64,000 nt of DNA from Sphingomonadales bacterium UBA6157 (GTDB lineage Bacteria > Pseudomonadota > Alphaproteobacteria > Sphingomonadales > Sphingomonadaceae): the NCBI GenBank assembly GCA_002423025.1, contig DIUN01000043.1:314-64313 (forward strand), written 5' to 3'. Positions 16,382 to 26,100 of this stretch are shown here, one piece after another. Each line of letters opens with the position of its first letter. Positions within the stretch are counted from its first letter, which is position 1. The notes beneath the pieces are model-generated. The model did not search any database, had not been told where the DNA came from, and saw only the letters and a program-made list of their open reading frames with translations. Made by a program: the position numbers and the translations under genes.

Positions 16382-18853
16382 ATGGCCCGTCTGGTCAGAG
16401 CGCTGCTGCTGGGTTCCATGGTCTGGGGTGCCGGTTCCGCTATCGCGCAGGAGGCCGCGCCAGCAGGCCTTACCCTATGGCCGCGTATCCACAGTCCCTC
16501 GGCCCTAAGCGACACCGCCACGGAAAATCGCATCAGCGGCCTGCTGGCGCGCATGACGATCGAGCAAAAGGTCGGCCAGACCATCCAGGCGGATATAACC
16601 GCCATCACTCCGCAAGAACTTGCGACCTATCCGCTGGGCTCCATACTCGCCGGTGGCAACAGCGGCCCCTATGGCAATGAGCGTGCCGCGCCGGCGGATT
16701 GGGACCGCATGGTGAAGGCCTATCGCACCGCCTCGCAAGCCCCGCAGCCCAATGGGCTGGTTCTGCCGATCATCTTCGGCGTCGATGCTGTGCATGGCCA
16801 CAATAACATCCCTGGCGCCACTCTGTTTCCCCACAATATCGGCCTTGGCGCGGCGCATGATGCCAAGCTGATCCGCCGCATTGGCGAAATTACTGCTGCA
16901 GAAGTCGCTGCCAGCGGTATCGAATGGACCTTCGCGCCCACGCTGGCGGTGCCGCAGGATCTGCGCTGGGGTCGCAGCTACGAGAGTTATTCCGCTGACC
17001 CACGGCAGATCGCCGAATATTCCCGTGCCATGACGCTGGGCCTGCAGGGCCCGCTTGTGCCGGGCAAGGCGGTCGATGGAGCGCATGTCGCGGCCACCGC
17101 CAAGCATTATCTGGCCGATGGCGGCACACTCGGTGGCAAGGATCAGGGCGACGCTCAAATTTCTGAAGCCGAACTCGTCAAGACGCATGCGCCTGGCTAC
17201 CCGGCCGCAATCGAGGCCGGGGCGCTCACCGTGATGGCGAGCTTCTCGACCTGGAACGGCATCAAGAACCACGGCAACGCCTATCTGCTCACCGATGTTC
17301 TAAAGCGCCGGATGGGCTTTCAGGGCTTTGTCGTGGGGGATTGGAACGGCCATGGGCAGGTTCCGGGCTGCTCGGTCAATGATTGCATCGGTTCGCTGAA
17401 CGCCGGTCTGGACATGTACATGGCGCCAGACAGTTGGAAGCCGCTCTACGAAAGTCTCGTCAAGCGTGTCCGCGCCGGTGAGGTGCCGATGTCGCGGCTC
17501 GATGATGCAGTCCGCCGTATCCTCAGGGTCAAGGCCAAGCTCGGCCTGCTCGATGGCTCGCGCTCAGAGGCGCGAGACTATTCCGCCGTCGGCGCGCCGG
17601 CGCATCTCGCGGTCGCCCGGGAGGCTGTCGCCAAGTCTCTGGTGCTGCTCAAGAACAATGGCTCGATGCTGCCCATCCGGCCTGGCGCCAAGGTGCTGGT
17701 CGCGGGTGCCGGTGCAGACAATATCGGCACGCAGTCCGGCGGCTGGACCATCACTTGGCAAGGCACCGATCTGGCGCGCAGCGATTTCCCTAATGGCCAA
17801 TCGATCTGGAACGGGCTTGACGAAGCGGTGCGCGAGGCCGGCGGCACGGCCCGGCTTTCCACCGATGGCAACTTCACCGACAAGCCCGATGTCGCCGTCG
17901 TGGTGTTCGGCGAGACGCCCTATGCCGAATTCCAGGGCGATATTCCGACGCTCGACTATCAGCCGGCGGACGCAAAGGACCTTGCGCTGATCAGGCAGCT
18001 CAAGGCCGCAGGGATTCCCGTTGTCTCGGTGTTCCTCTCTGGCCGTCCGCTGTTCACCAGCCCGGAGATCAACGCCTCGGACGCATTTGTCGCCGCTTGG
18101 CTGCCCGGTAGCCAGGGCGGTGGCGTGGCCGATGTGCTGGTTGCTGGCCGCAGCGGCAAGCCCAGGCGCGGATTCACCGGGTCGCTGGCCTTCCCTTGGC
18201 CGGCCGATGCGCGCTCGCCTGTCGCCGAGCCGCTGTTTCCGGTGGGCTATGGCCTGCGCTATGGGGACCGCCGCAGCGTTTCGATCCTCAGTGAAGACCT
18301 GAAGGTCGACATCACAGCAGCGCTCAATGTCGATCGCTACTTTGAAGCTGGTCGCACGCGCCAGCCCTGGGCGATGACGGTCACAGACTCCGGTGGCGCC
18401 CGCCCTGTCGAATCCGCACCGATGGCCAGCCCCTCCGGCCAGGTCACCACCCGCTCTGTTGACGTGACCGCACAGGAAGACGGCAAGGCGTTGGTCTGGA
18501 ACGGCCCCGGCACTGTCAGCATCGATGGCCCGGCTGCCGATCTCACTCGCCAGTTTACCGGCGCCTTCGTGCTGCGGGTCGATTGGCGGATCGACGCCAA
18601 GGGCGCAACGCCAGTCACCATTTCGTTCGGTGACCGGATGCTGGATGTTTCGGCCGCCGTCACCGCGGCACCGCTCGGGCAATTGAGCAGCGTGCGGATT
18701 CCGCTGCGTTGTTATGTTGAAGCTGGCGCCGATATCGCCAAAATCGGCAATGCGCTGCGCATCTCGGCAAGCGCCGGCTTTGCTGCCACTCTGCTGGCAG
18801 CAAAGGTCGAGTCCGTGGGGGACATTCCGGCCTGCCCACCCAGAGTGCAATAA
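16382..18853 (+). CDS. GH3 family beta-glucosidase / exo-glucanase, secreted
   Basis: An 823-residue family 3 glycoside hydrolase removing glucose from non-reducing ends. The signal peptide ends GSAIAQE (about residue 23). The (beta/alpha)8 domain carries MTIEQKVGQTIQ, IFGVDAVHGHNN, the KH motif in AATAKHYLADGG, and the catalytic nucleophile Asp320 in GFVVGDWNGHG. The second alpha/beta sandwich domain follows (AREAVAKSLVLLKNNGSMLP, VVVFGETPYAEFQGD). The C-terminal 200 residues resemble the extra beta-sandwich of ExoP-type enzymes. The start at 16382 follows AAGGTGAGGG. It is probably periplasmic. Confidence 0.92.
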   Translation: MARLVRALLLGSMVWGAGSAIAQEAAPAGLTLWPRIHSPSALSDTATENRISGLLARMTIEQKVGQTIQADITAITPQELATYPLGSILAGGNSGPYGNERAAPADWDRMVKAYRTASQAPQPNGLVLPIIFGVDAVHGHNNIPGATLFPHNIGLGAAHDAKLIRRIGEITAAEVAASGIEWTFAPTLAVPQDLRWGRSYESYSADPRQIAEYSRAMTLGLQGPLVPGKAVDGAHVAATAKHYLADGGTLGGKDQGDAQISEAELVKTHAPGYPAAIEAGALTVMASFSTWNGIKNHGNAYLLTDVLKRRMGFQGFVVGDWNGHGQVPGCSVNDCIGSLNAGLDMYMAPDSWKPLYESLVKRVRAGEVPMSRLDDAVRRILRVKAKLGLLDGSRSEARDYSAVGAPAHLAVAREAVAKSLVLLKNNGSMLPIRPGAKVLVAGAGADNIGTQSGGWTITWQGTDLARSDFPNGQSIWNGLDEAVREAGGTARLSTDGNFTDKPDVAVVVFGETPYAEFQGDIPTLDYQPADAKDLALIRQLKAAGIPVVSVFLSGRPLFTSPEINASDAFVAAWLPGSQGGGVADVLVAGRSGKPRRGFTGSLAFPWPADARSPVAEPLFPVGYGLRYGDRRSVSILSEDLKVDITAALNVDRYFEAGRTRQPWAMTVTDSGGARPVESAPMASPSGQVTTRSVDVTAQEDGKALVWNGPGTVSIDGPAADLTRQFTGAFVLRVDWRIDAKGATPVTISFGDRMLDVSAAVTAAPLGQLSSVRIPLRCYVEAGADIAKIGNALRISASAGFAATLLAAKVESVGDIPACPPRVQ

Positions 18854-18917
18854 ACGACACCGGCAAGCCGGGGTATAACCGGCGCATGACAACAGGGTTT
18901 TTTGGGGAGACTGAGCC

Positions 18918-20237
18918 ATGGCACTTCAACCCGGTGTTGCGACCAGCACCGATCCGCGGCCCGAAAGCGCTGACGGGTCACATGTAGACGCGCCCGACTT
19001 GAGGCTCTTCGTCATGGCGCTGTTTTTCATTTTCGGTGGCATCACCAGCCTCAACGATGTGCTGATCCCCAAGCTGAAAGAGCTTTTCACGCTCAACTAT
19101 GCCCAAGCCATGCTGGTGCAATCAGCATTCTTCGCGGCTTATTTGGTCGTCTCTGTCCCGGGCGCGGCGCTGGTCAAAAAGATCGGCTATATGCGCGGCG
19201 CCGTGGTTGGCCTGCTGACCATGATGGCTGGGTGCCTGCTTTTCATTCCCGCTTCTGCCAGCGCCACGTTCGGCGTGTTCCTGCTGGCGCTGTTCGTGCT
19301 GGCGAGCGGCATCACGATCGTCCAGGTCGTGGCCAACCCACTTATTTCGCTGCTTGGCCCGGCGCGCACCACGCACAGCCGGCTCACCTTCGCCCAGGCC
19401 TTCAACTCGCTCGGCACCACGATCTTTCCCTATGTCGGCTCGATCCTGATCCTTGGCGGGCTGGCCACTGTCAGCGCCGCTGAGCTCTCGGGTGATGCGC
19501 TGACCGAGTATCGCGTTGCGGGCACCCAGGCGGTGGTGAAGGCCTATCTTGGTCTTGCAGTGGCGTTGGCGCTGGTCGCAGTGGTCGTCTGGCTGCGCCG
19601 CAATCGCCTGCCGGTCGAAGCGCCCGATGAGAGCTCGATTCTGAGCAGCTTCAGCCTGCTCAAGCAGACCCGCTTCGGCTTCGGCGCCGCCTGCATCTTC
19701 CTCTATGTTGGCGCCGAGGTTGCCATCGGCTCGCTCATTGTCAGCTATCTTATGCAGCCCGATGTGCTCGGGCTTGCCGAGCAGGATGCCGGCAAGCTCA
19801 TCCCGCTCTACTGGGGCGGCGCGCTGGTTGGTCGCTTCATCGGTTCGGCGGTGCTGCGGCTGGTTAGCCCGGGCCTCGTGCTGGCGGCCGTTGCGTGCGG
19901 CGCGATCACGCTCATCGCTTTTTCGGCTAATATGACCGGGCAGGCCGCGGGCTACAGCCTGCTGGCCGTCGGCTTGATGAATGCCATCATGTTTCCCACC
20001 ATCTTCAGCCTTGCCTGCGAAGGATTGGGTAAGCGGGCCGCCGAAGGTTCCGGGTTAATATGTGTGGCAATTGTGGGTGGTGCCGTGATTCCGCCGCTAA
20101 CCGGCCAGCTTGCGGACTCCACCGGCAGCCTCGCTTTTGCATTGCTGGTTCCGGCGCTTTGCTACGCCATCATCGCGGCTTACGGAGTGCTCCTGCGCCG
20201 TCCAGCAGCGGGGCCGACGCTAGCAGCCGCAACCTGA
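18918..20237 (+). CDS. sugar MFS permease, GluP/FucP type
   Basis: A 439-residue permease of the glucose/galactose and fucose:H+ symporter family (TIGR01272-like). Family blocks: FFIFGGITSLNDVLIPKLKE in TM1, then QSAFFAAYLVVSVPGAALV, GITIVQVVANPLISLLGP, and LTFAQAFNSLGTTIFPYVGS. Twelve hydrophobic segments fit. It follows the GH3 gene by 64 bases and probably shares its operator, importing the glucose released. ATG 18918 is preceded by GGGGAGA. Confidence 0.88.
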   Translation: MALQPGVATSTDPRPESADGSHVDAPDLRLFVMALFFIFGGITSLNDVLIPKLKELFTLNYAQAMLVQSAFFAAYLVVSVPGAALVKKIGYMRGAVVGLLTMMAGCLLFIPASASATFGVFLLALFVLASGITIVQVVANPLISLLGPARTTHSRLTFAQAFNSLGTTIFPYVGSILILGGLATVSAAELSGDALTEYRVAGTQAVVKAYLGLAVALALVAVVVWLRRNRLPVEAPDESSILSSFSLLKQTRFGFGAACIFLYVGAEVAIGSLIVSYLMQPDVLGLAEQDAGKLIPLYWGGALVGRFIGSAVLRLVSPGLVLAAVACGAITLIAFSANMTGQAAGYSLLAVGLMNAIMFPTIFSLACEGLGKRAAEGSGLICVAIVGGAVIPPLTGQLADSTGSLAFALLVPALCYAIIAAYGVLLRRPAAGPTLAAAT

Positions 20238-20324
20238 ACAGCTGCAACAAGGTGGGCCAGACCATGGCCGGCCAACTTTGTATAGCTTATGGTCGCAGCG
20301 ATATGACTGAGGGGAGAGCAGATC

Positions 20325-21575
20325 GTGACAGCCGCTCAGCTCAGCGTGCAGTTCTTCATCCAGATGGCCGTGATTATTGCGGCATGCCGGATCGTCGGCT
20401 GGCTGGCGCAGCGCTATCTTGGCCAGCCGCAGGTCGTGGGGGAGATGATCGCGGGCGTGCTTCTCGGGCCATCGGTATTCGGCCTTTTCGCCCCCGGCCT
20501 GCAGGCGGCGCTCTTTCCTGCGGAATCGAAATCGGTGCTTTTTGTCGGTGCCCAGCTTGGTGTCGGGCTCTACATGTTCATTGTCGGGTTGGGCTTTGAC
20601 CGGGAGGAACTCGCCGGCAGCGCTCGCAGCGCCGCGCTGATCTCGGTGAGCGGCATGATCGTGCCCTTTGCCGCGGCGGCACTTCTCGTGCCTTGGCTGC
20701 TGAACGTCGATGGCTTGTTCGGTGAGCGGGTCAATGCGGTGCAGGCGGCGCTGTTCCTCGGGGCGGCTATCGCCATCACGGCCTTTCCGATGCTGGCGCG
20801 GATCATCCATGAGCGCGGTCTCAGCGGCACGCCGCTGGGCACACTTTCGCTGTCAGCCGGCGCAATCGGCGATGCTGGCGCCTGGGGGGTGATCGCTCTG
20901 TTGCTTGCCAGTCTTGGTGATGGACCCAGCGTTGCCATTCTGGCGCTGGGAGGAGGCACAGCCTTTGCTTTCATGATGATTTTCCTTGCGCCAAAATGGC
21001 TTGCGCCACTGGGGCGCATCGCCGAGCGAGAGGGCGGCGTGAGCCAGGGCGTGCTGGCGATCGTACTCGTGCTCTTCTTGCTCTCGGCCTTCCTCATGGA
21101 CGGCATCGGCATCCATGCTGTGTTCGGCGGATTCCTGCTTGGCACCGCCATGCCGCGCGGCCGCTTTGCAGAGGCCCTCATCGAAAAGCTCGAGCCGTTC
21201 GCACTCACCTTCCTGTTGCCGATGTTCTTCACCTACTCGGGCCTCAATACCCAGCTGCTGATGGTCAATAACGCCAGCCTGATCGTGGTGACGCTGGCCA
21301 TTTTGGTCGCCTCGATCGTCGCCAAGGGCGGTGCCTGCTATGTGGCCGCGCGGCTGGCCGGACAGGACCATCGGACCTCCATGGGCATTGGCGCGTTGAT
21401 GAACGCGCGTGGCCTGATGGAACTGATCATCATCAACATCGGCCTGCAGCGCGGCATCATCGAGCCGGCGCTGTATGCCATCCTGGTCGTGATGGCGATC
21501 GTCACCACGCTGATGGCATCGCCGCTTTTCGAGATGGTGTGCGGCAATTATTCGCGAAAGCGGCCCGCTTCGTAG
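20325..21575 (+). CDS. cation:proton antiporter (CPA2 family)
   Basis: A 416-residue polytopic protein of the CPA2 monovalent cation/proton antiporter family (KefB/GerN type). The N-terminal block GQPQVVGEMIAGVLLGPSVFG and the TM5-region block FLGAAIAITAFPMLARIIHE are characteristic; MNARGLMELIIINIGL lies near the end. There is no C-terminal TrkA-N regulatory domain, so it is a short form. It starts at GTG 20325, supported by GAGGGGAG about nine bases upstream. It does not obviously belong to the glucan locus. Confidence 0.85.
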   Translation: MTAAQLSVQFFIQMAVIIAACRIVGWLAQRYLGQPQVVGEMIAGVLLGPSVFGLFAPGLQAALFPAESKSVLFVGAQLGVGLYMFIVGLGFDREELAGSARSAALISVSGMIVPFAAAALLVPWLLNVDGLFGERVNAVQAALFLGAAIAITAFPMLARIIHERGLSGTPLGTLSLSAGAIGDAGAWGVIALLLASLGDGPSVAILALGGGTAFAFMMIFLAPKWLAPLGRIAEREGGVSQGVLAIVLVLFLLSAFLMDGIGIHAVFGGFLLGTAMPRGRFAEALIEKLEPFALTFLLPMFFTYSGLNTQLLMVNNASLIVVTLAILVASIVAKGGACYVAARLAGQDHRTSMGIGALMNARGLMELIIINIGLQRGIIEPALYAILVVMAIVTTLMASPLFEMVCGNYSRKRPAS

Positions 21576-21636
21576 TACTCCCGATTCCCGCGCCCAAGTC
21601 CTGAGATTATCAAATTTGAAAGCTTTTGGGGCAACG

Positions 21637-21717
21637 TTGCCGGGCAGTTTGCTGATTGTCAGTGCTGCAGCCCCGGCGTCGTGCCCGGCAAGCCTCAACT
21701 CAGGAGGAGGACCTGAC
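21637..21717 (+). promoter_or_regulatory. structured leader of hsp20, possible RNA thermometer
   Basis: A perfect 10-bp inverted repeat, TTGCCGGGCA (21637-21646) with TGCCCGGCAA (21682-21691), forms a large hairpin. It is followed by a short hairpin TCAGG (21700-21704) / CCTGA (21712-21716) whose loop AGGAGGA is the ribosome-binding site. The ATG follows one base later. Small heat-shock genes of alphaproteobacteria are often controlled by ROSE-type thermometers that mask the ribosome site. The usual U(U/C)GCU anti-SD motif is not evident, so this is a candidate only. Confidence 0.4.
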
Positions 21718-22215
21718 ATGACCGAATTGACAACGATTCTGCCCAAGGCCCAGCAGCTGTGGCCGAGCCGAGCCCTTGGTCTTGCCCGCACTAGCCCTGT
21801 CGGCTGGCTGCGCGATGAATTCGATCGCCTGCTCGATGAGATCGCGGTGCCGCTGCGCACTGTTTCGGGCGCCACCATGGATGTCGTGCCGGCGATGGAG
21901 ATGCACGAGGAGGACAAGGCCTACAGGCTGACGGCCGAGCTCCCCGGCATGGCCGTGGCTGATATTGATATCAGCGTTGCCGATGGAAAGCTGCGCATAT
22001 CCGGCGAGAAGAAGGAAGCCACCGAATCCAAGAAGAACGGCACGATGATCAGCGAGCGCCGCTATGGCGCCTTTGAGCGCCGCGTCAGCCTGCCGGCCGA
22101 TGCCGATGCCAAAGGCATCAAGGCGAGCTTCAAGGATGGCATTCTCACCGTGTCGATCAGGAAGGATGAAAAAGCCGCTTCCAGCACGCAGAAGATCGCC
22201 ATCGAGGCGGCATAG
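21718..22215 (+). CDS. Hsp20 family small heat-shock protein
   Basis: A 165-residue alpha-crystallin-type chaperone that holds unfolding proteins in large oligomers. The alpha-crystallin domain begins at VVPAMEMHEEDKAYRLTAEL and contains LPGM, DGKLRISGEKK, RRYGAFERRVSLP and the final FKDGILTVSIRK strand. The start ATG 21718 is set by a strong AGGAGGAGG site. It stands alone after the antiporter gene with its own structured leader. A GC hairpin (CGCCCGG/CCGGGCG) lies about 15 bases after the stop, without a clear T-run. Confidence 0.92.
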   Translation: MTELTTILPKAQQLWPSRALGLARTSPVGWLRDEFDRLLDEIAVPLRTVSGATMDVVPAMEMHEEDKAYRLTAELPGMAVADIDISVADGKLRISGEKKEATESKKNGTMISERRYGAFERRVSLPADADAKGIKASFKDGILTVSIRKDEKAASSTQKIAIEAA

Positions 22216-22334
22216 GCGAGGCTCCGGTCGCCCGGTGTTCCCCGCCGCCGGGCGGCTGTTTGCCGCCATCTTCGTTTGTCCATTCGCTTGCCGCCTTGGC
22301 AGCGAGTCCACTGTTGTTGCGTTTGGGCCGCTTG

Positions 22335-22424
22335 CTACTGGAGTGCTGCTGCCAGCAGCAGCGCGAGCAGCACCAGCGCCAGAATTTTCCAGACTGTAGG
22401 GTTCATCTCGCAGGGCTCGCTCAT
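22335..22424 (-). CDS. predicted 29-residue single-span membrane peptide
   Basis: This tiny frame starts at ATG (22422-22424) and ends at TAG (22335-22337). It encodes an N-terminal hydrophilic part MSEPCEMNPTVWK and a hydrophobic helix ILALVLLALLLAAAL. A Shine-Dalgarno AAGGGAG lies at 22431-22437, six bases before the ATG, which is the main reason for calling it. A longer frame reading from 22541 is possible but has no better start. No family is recognised. It points away from the TonB receptor at 22631. Confidence 0.45.
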   Translation of the reverse strand: MSEPCEMNPTVWKILALVLLALLLAAALQ

Positions 22425-22630
22425 GCTGCGCTCCCTTGCGAGCCAGCGATGGTGCTTGCCGGGGGAAGGGTTGCCCGTCCTTGCTCCTTCCAAAGCCGCG
22501 TTCAGCGGGGGGTGGGGAAGCGCGAACCTCGAGCTGAACAAGCACGGGCAGGTCTGACAATGCCATCAGTCACAGGCCGTGAATATCCGGGAGATTACCG
22601 AAGCACTAACGCTAGGCTGGGCGCCGTTCG

Positions 22631-24547
22631 CTAGATGTCGACAGTCACGAAAGCCAGGACAGAGCGCGGATTGTTGGGCCGCCAGGCGCCATCGCCCACC
22701 ACATTCCAGCGGAAGCTGTTGAAGATATTCGCCACCTGCAAGCGCAAGGTGGCGTCATTCTTGCCCATCTTGAAGCGGTAGCGCGTCCCTAGATTGACAT
22801 CGAATGCAGCGCGGGACTGGACGAGATTGTCGCGCGTGGCCTGCTTGGGCGTGTTGCCTTCAAACACGGCATCGAAGGAAAATGGGCTGTTGCCGCCCGG
22901 TCGCCAGTCCAGCGCCACCTTGCCCTGGAAACCCGCAAGGTCGATGGCGAGCCGGCCGATCCTGCCTTCATCGACAGCGGCGCCCGAGATGCCCGGCTCG
23001 AGCAGCAGCCCGCCGGCGACGATGGTGAAGCCGGGAAAGGGCGAGCCGTTGAGCGAGGCCTCGATGCCCTGCTGACGGATCTGGCCGCGCACGCCGAAGA
23101 ACAGGTTGTCATCGAGTGCGAAGAACGGCTTTTCGATGCGGAAGGCGCTGGAATTGAGCACCATGTTCCACGGCAGGCGCAGCCGGAAGCCCAGCTCCAT
23201 CTGCTTGGTGCGCTGGGCAGGCAGCAGGTCGTTGCGGTTGGCAGCTTCGGTGGGTGCGCCGCCGCTCTCCTCGAAACCGCTGGTATAGGCGCCATAGATG
23301 TTGAAGCCCGGCGCCACCCGCACGGCAAGTATGCCATTATACAGCACCGGCTTCTCGCTGATGGTGTTCAGCGGCTGCCCAGGCTGGTCGATGCGCTTCT
23401 GGTAATCACTGAACTGCACGCCGCCGGCGAATTCTGCGTGCTGGAGCCAGCGCCCCTCATAGCCAAGCGAGACTGTGCCCTGCCGAACCTTGTCGATGGT
23501 CTGCGGGCCGAACTGCTGCACCGGGCGGGGGATGTTGATGCGTTCACCGAGGTCGGCAAGGCCCAAGTCCGTCCTGACACTGCCGCCGATGCGGGCGAAC
23601 ACCTTGCGCCCGCGAACCGCGGCGATCAGCTTGTGCTGCACAGCGCCCGTCGTGATCGTCCGCGTTGCCCGCACTTCGGTGGACCAAGAGGCGCGGTACT
23701 GGCGCGGATCGGAAATGACAATGCGGCGGCCGATGCCGTTGTCGTCGATATCGCGCACCAGCAGCGAGTTCCAATCCGAGCGGATGTTGATGGAGCGAAA
23801 CAGCGCGGCTTCCACCAGCCAGTTTTCAGCTGGCCGAACCTTGGCAACAACGCCGGTGTTGATGCCGAAATCGCTTTCGACGGCCCAGTCCGGGCCGATG
23901 ATGGTCAGCCGGTCAATCTGCTGGTCAGGCTCCTCGCGGTCCGTGGTGAACCAGCGCGGTTGCGCAAAGTCATTGCTCTTGATGTTGGTGCCGAAGAACG
24001 GGACAATTTCGACATCGGCGGAGGGCTTGTAGCGCCCCGTCACGCCCATGCTGATCAGCGTGCCCTTGTTGCCATCGAGCACGTTGCGATATTCGCCGAG
24101 CGCAGCGACTGTCATCGAGAAACTGTCGGTCAGCTTGATTTCATTGTCGAAATCGGCGTTGAATCGGTAGCGCTCCTGCAAGCCGATGGTGGCGCTGCCG
24201 CCCTCCTTGCCCACGGGCACGCGCAGCGAAAAATCCACCACGCCGGTCGGCGCCGGGAAAGGGAAGCCCAGCGTGGCGATGCCGACTCGCACCGAGGAGC
24301 CAAGTCGTATCGAGCGCTGCAGCATCTGCTGCTGGTCAAAATTCATGCCCAGAACGCGGATATTTCCGGCCACGGTGGGAGAAAAGCCGCGAATCTGCAT
24401 CTGGTCGTAAAGGCCAAAGCTGTCGCGCCCGAGCGTGGTGCCAAAGGCATCAACGGCTGATGTCAGGACATTTTCGCCGGCGCGTTGTGCGTGCGCCGCC
24501 GAAGCTGTAAAAAAACACAGCAGAAAGGCTGCCGAAAGCCTGTACAT
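22631..24547 (-). CDS. TonB-dependent receptor, substrate unknown
   Basis: A 638-residue outer-membrane receptor. The signal peptide is MYRLSAAFLLCFFTASAAHA. The plug has an IRGFSP motif and the segment PAPTGVVDFSLRVP, similar to siderophore-receptor plugs where TGVVD- or GGVVN-type sequences occur. A barrel follows, ending with VLAFVTVDI, whose last residue is not aromatic. The start is ATG 24547; a TTG one codon upstream is less likely. It is divergent from the thiolase gene. Nothing nearby names the substrate. Confidence 0.8.
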   Translation of the reverse strand: MYRLSAAFLLCFFTASAAHAQRAGENVLTSAVDAFGTTLGRDSFGLYDQMQIRGFSPTVAGNIRVLGMNFDQQQMLQRSIRLGSSVRVGIATLGFPFPAPTGVVDFSLRVPVGKEGGSATIGLQERYRFNADFDNEIKLTDSFSMTVAALGEYRNVLDGNKGTLISMGVTGRYKPSADVEIVPFFGTNIKSNDFAQPRWFTTDREEPDQQIDRLTIIGPDWAVESDFGINTGVVAKVRPAENWLVEAALFRSINIRSDWNSLLVRDIDDNGIGRRIVISDPRQYRASWSTEVRATRTITTGAVQHKLIAAVRGRKVFARIGGSVRTDLGLADLGERINIPRPVQQFGPQTIDKVRQGTVSLGYEGRWLQHAEFAGGVQFSDYQKRIDQPGQPLNTISEKPVLYNGILAVRVAPGFNIYGAYTSGFEESGGAPTEAANRNDLLPAQRTKQMELGFRLRLPWNMVLNSSAFRIEKPFFALDDNLFFGVRGQIRQQGIEASLNGSPFPGFTIVAGGLLLEPGISGAAVDEGRIGRLAIDLAGFQGKVALDWRPGGNSPFSFDAVFEGNTPKQATRDNLVQSRAAFDVNLGTRYRFKMGKNDATLRLQVANIFNSFRWNVVGDGAWRPNNPRSVLAFVTVDI

Positions 24548-24693
24548 CAACGTCTGTCCCCCAACCGGCCCCGATTGCCCGAGAAACGCTGCGTCCGCAA
24601 TGCAGCACAGCCGGCAATATCGCTTGTTGGTCTTTACGGTTCGCGAGGGCCTTATCCCTCAAAATTGAATACAGTATGCAAAAGGAAACGTCC

Positions 24694-25947
24694 ATGCCTG
24701 AAGCCTATATCATCGACGCCGTTCGCACGCCGCGCGGGATTGGCAAGCCCGGCAAGGGCGCACTGGCGCATCTGCACCCCCAGCATCTCGCCGCCACGGT
24801 GCTCAAGGCACTGAAGGAGAGGAACAATCTCGATACCGCCCAGGTCGATGACATCATCTGGTCGACGAGCACGCAAAAGGGCAAGCAAGGTGGCGATCTC
24901 GGCCGCATGGCCGCGCTCGATGCCGGCTTCGATATCAAGGCCAGCGGCATGACGCTCGATCGCTTCTGTGGTGGCGGCATCACCTCGGTGAACCTTGCTG
25001 CGGCTTCAGTGATGTCGGGCATGGAAGACCTGGTCATCGCCGGCGGCACCGAAATGATGTCCTACACCACCACCATCGGCGCCGAGGAATATGCCGCCGG
25101 CATCAAGCCGATGGGCATGGGGTCGGGCAATGCCCACCTCCAGAAGATCCACCCGCAGTCGCACCAGGGCGTCTGCGGTGATGCCATCGCCGCGATGGAA
25201 GGCATCACCCGCGAGGATGTCGACGCGCTCGGCCTCGAGAGCCAGTGCCGCGCGGATATCGCCATAAAGGAAGGCCGCTTCGTCAAGAGCATCGTGCCGG
25301 TCCTCAACGAAGATGGCAGCGTTGCGCTCGATCATGACGAGTTCCCTCGGCCGCAGACCACTGCCGAGGGCCTTGCCGGGCTCAAGGCTTCGTTCGACGC
25401 CGTTGCCGATGTTTCGATCCAGCCGGATGGCCAGACCTTCCGCCAGTCGATCACCGCGAAGTACCCCGGCCTTGAGTTCAATGGCGTCCATCACGCTGGA
25501 AACTCATCTGGCGTTGTCGATGGCGCTGCCGCCATCCTCATCGCTTCACCGGCCTATGCCGCCAAGCATGGTCTCAAGCCGCGCGCCCGCATCGTCGCCA
25601 CCGCCAACATGGGGGATTGCCCGACGCTGATGCTGAACGCCCCGGTGCCAGCGGCGCGCAAGGTGCTGGAAAAGGCCGGGTTGACGGTCGACGATATCGA
25701 CCTCTGGGAAATCAACGAAGCGTTCGCCGTGGTGGCGGAAAAGTTCATCCGCGATCTCAAGCTCGATCGTAACAAGGTGAACGTCAACGGCGGGGCCATC
25801 GCGCTCGGCCACCCCATCGGCGCCACCGGCTCGATGCTCATCGGCACCGTGCTCGATGAGCTCGAGCGGCGTGGCCTCAAGCGCGGCCTGGTGACAATGT
25901 GCGCCGCTGGCGGCATGGCACCTGCCATCATTATCGAACGCCTATGA
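24694..25947 (+). CDS. acetyl-CoA acyltransferase (thiolase family)
   Basis: 417 residues. Thiolases cleave 3-ketoacyl-CoA or condense two acetyl-CoA. The acylation-site Cys is in LDRFCGGGITSVN, the catalytic His in NGGAIALGHPIGATG, and the second active Cys in VTMCAAGGMAPAIIIE. All three are intact. The start ATG 24694 (MPEAYIIDAVRTPRG) follows AAAGGAAA; an in-frame ATG at 24676 is possible. Short-chain versus long-chain or steroid use cannot be decided by eye. Single gene, followed by a possible terminator. Confidence 0.88.
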   Translation: MPEAYIIDAVRTPRGIGKPGKGALAHLHPQHLAATVLKALKERNNLDTAQVDDIIWSTSTQKGKQGGDLGRMAALDAGFDIKASGMTLDRFCGGGITSVNLAAASVMSGMEDLVIAGGTEMMSYTTTIGAEEYAAGIKPMGMGSGNAHLQKIHPQSHQGVCGDAIAAMEGITREDVDALGLESQCRADIAIKEGRFVKSIVPVLNEDGSVALDHDEFPRPQTTAEGLAGLKASFDAVADVSIQPDGQTFRQSITAKYPGLEFNGVHHAGNSSGVVDGAAAILIASPAYAAKHGLKPRARIVATANMGDCPTLMLNAPVPAARKVLEKAGLTVDDIDLWEINEAFAVVAEKFIRDLKLDRNKVNVNGGAIALGHPIGATGSMLIGTVLDELERRGLKRGLVTMCAAGGMAPAIIIERL

Positions 25948-25985
25948 GGCCGGCAGGCGCTGACGTCACGATAGCTGGGATGCCG

Positions 25986-26025
25986 AGCCGGCGCGCCGAT
26001 AGAGCGGAGCGCCGGCTACAGCTTT
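25986..26025 (+). terminator. possible Rho-independent terminator after the thiolase gene
   Basis: AGCCGGCGC (25986-25994) pairs with GCGCCGGCT (26009-26017) as a 9-bp stem with a 14-base loop, followed a few bases later by TTTT. The gap before the T-run makes it a weaker example than the other terminators in the window. Confidence 0.45.
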
Positions 26026-26100
26026 TGCCACGTAGTTTCACGGAGTTGCCGAAGTACCGCGCCTGGAGCCTGTTCCCTGGAGGTTCCCCAGGAGACAGCG

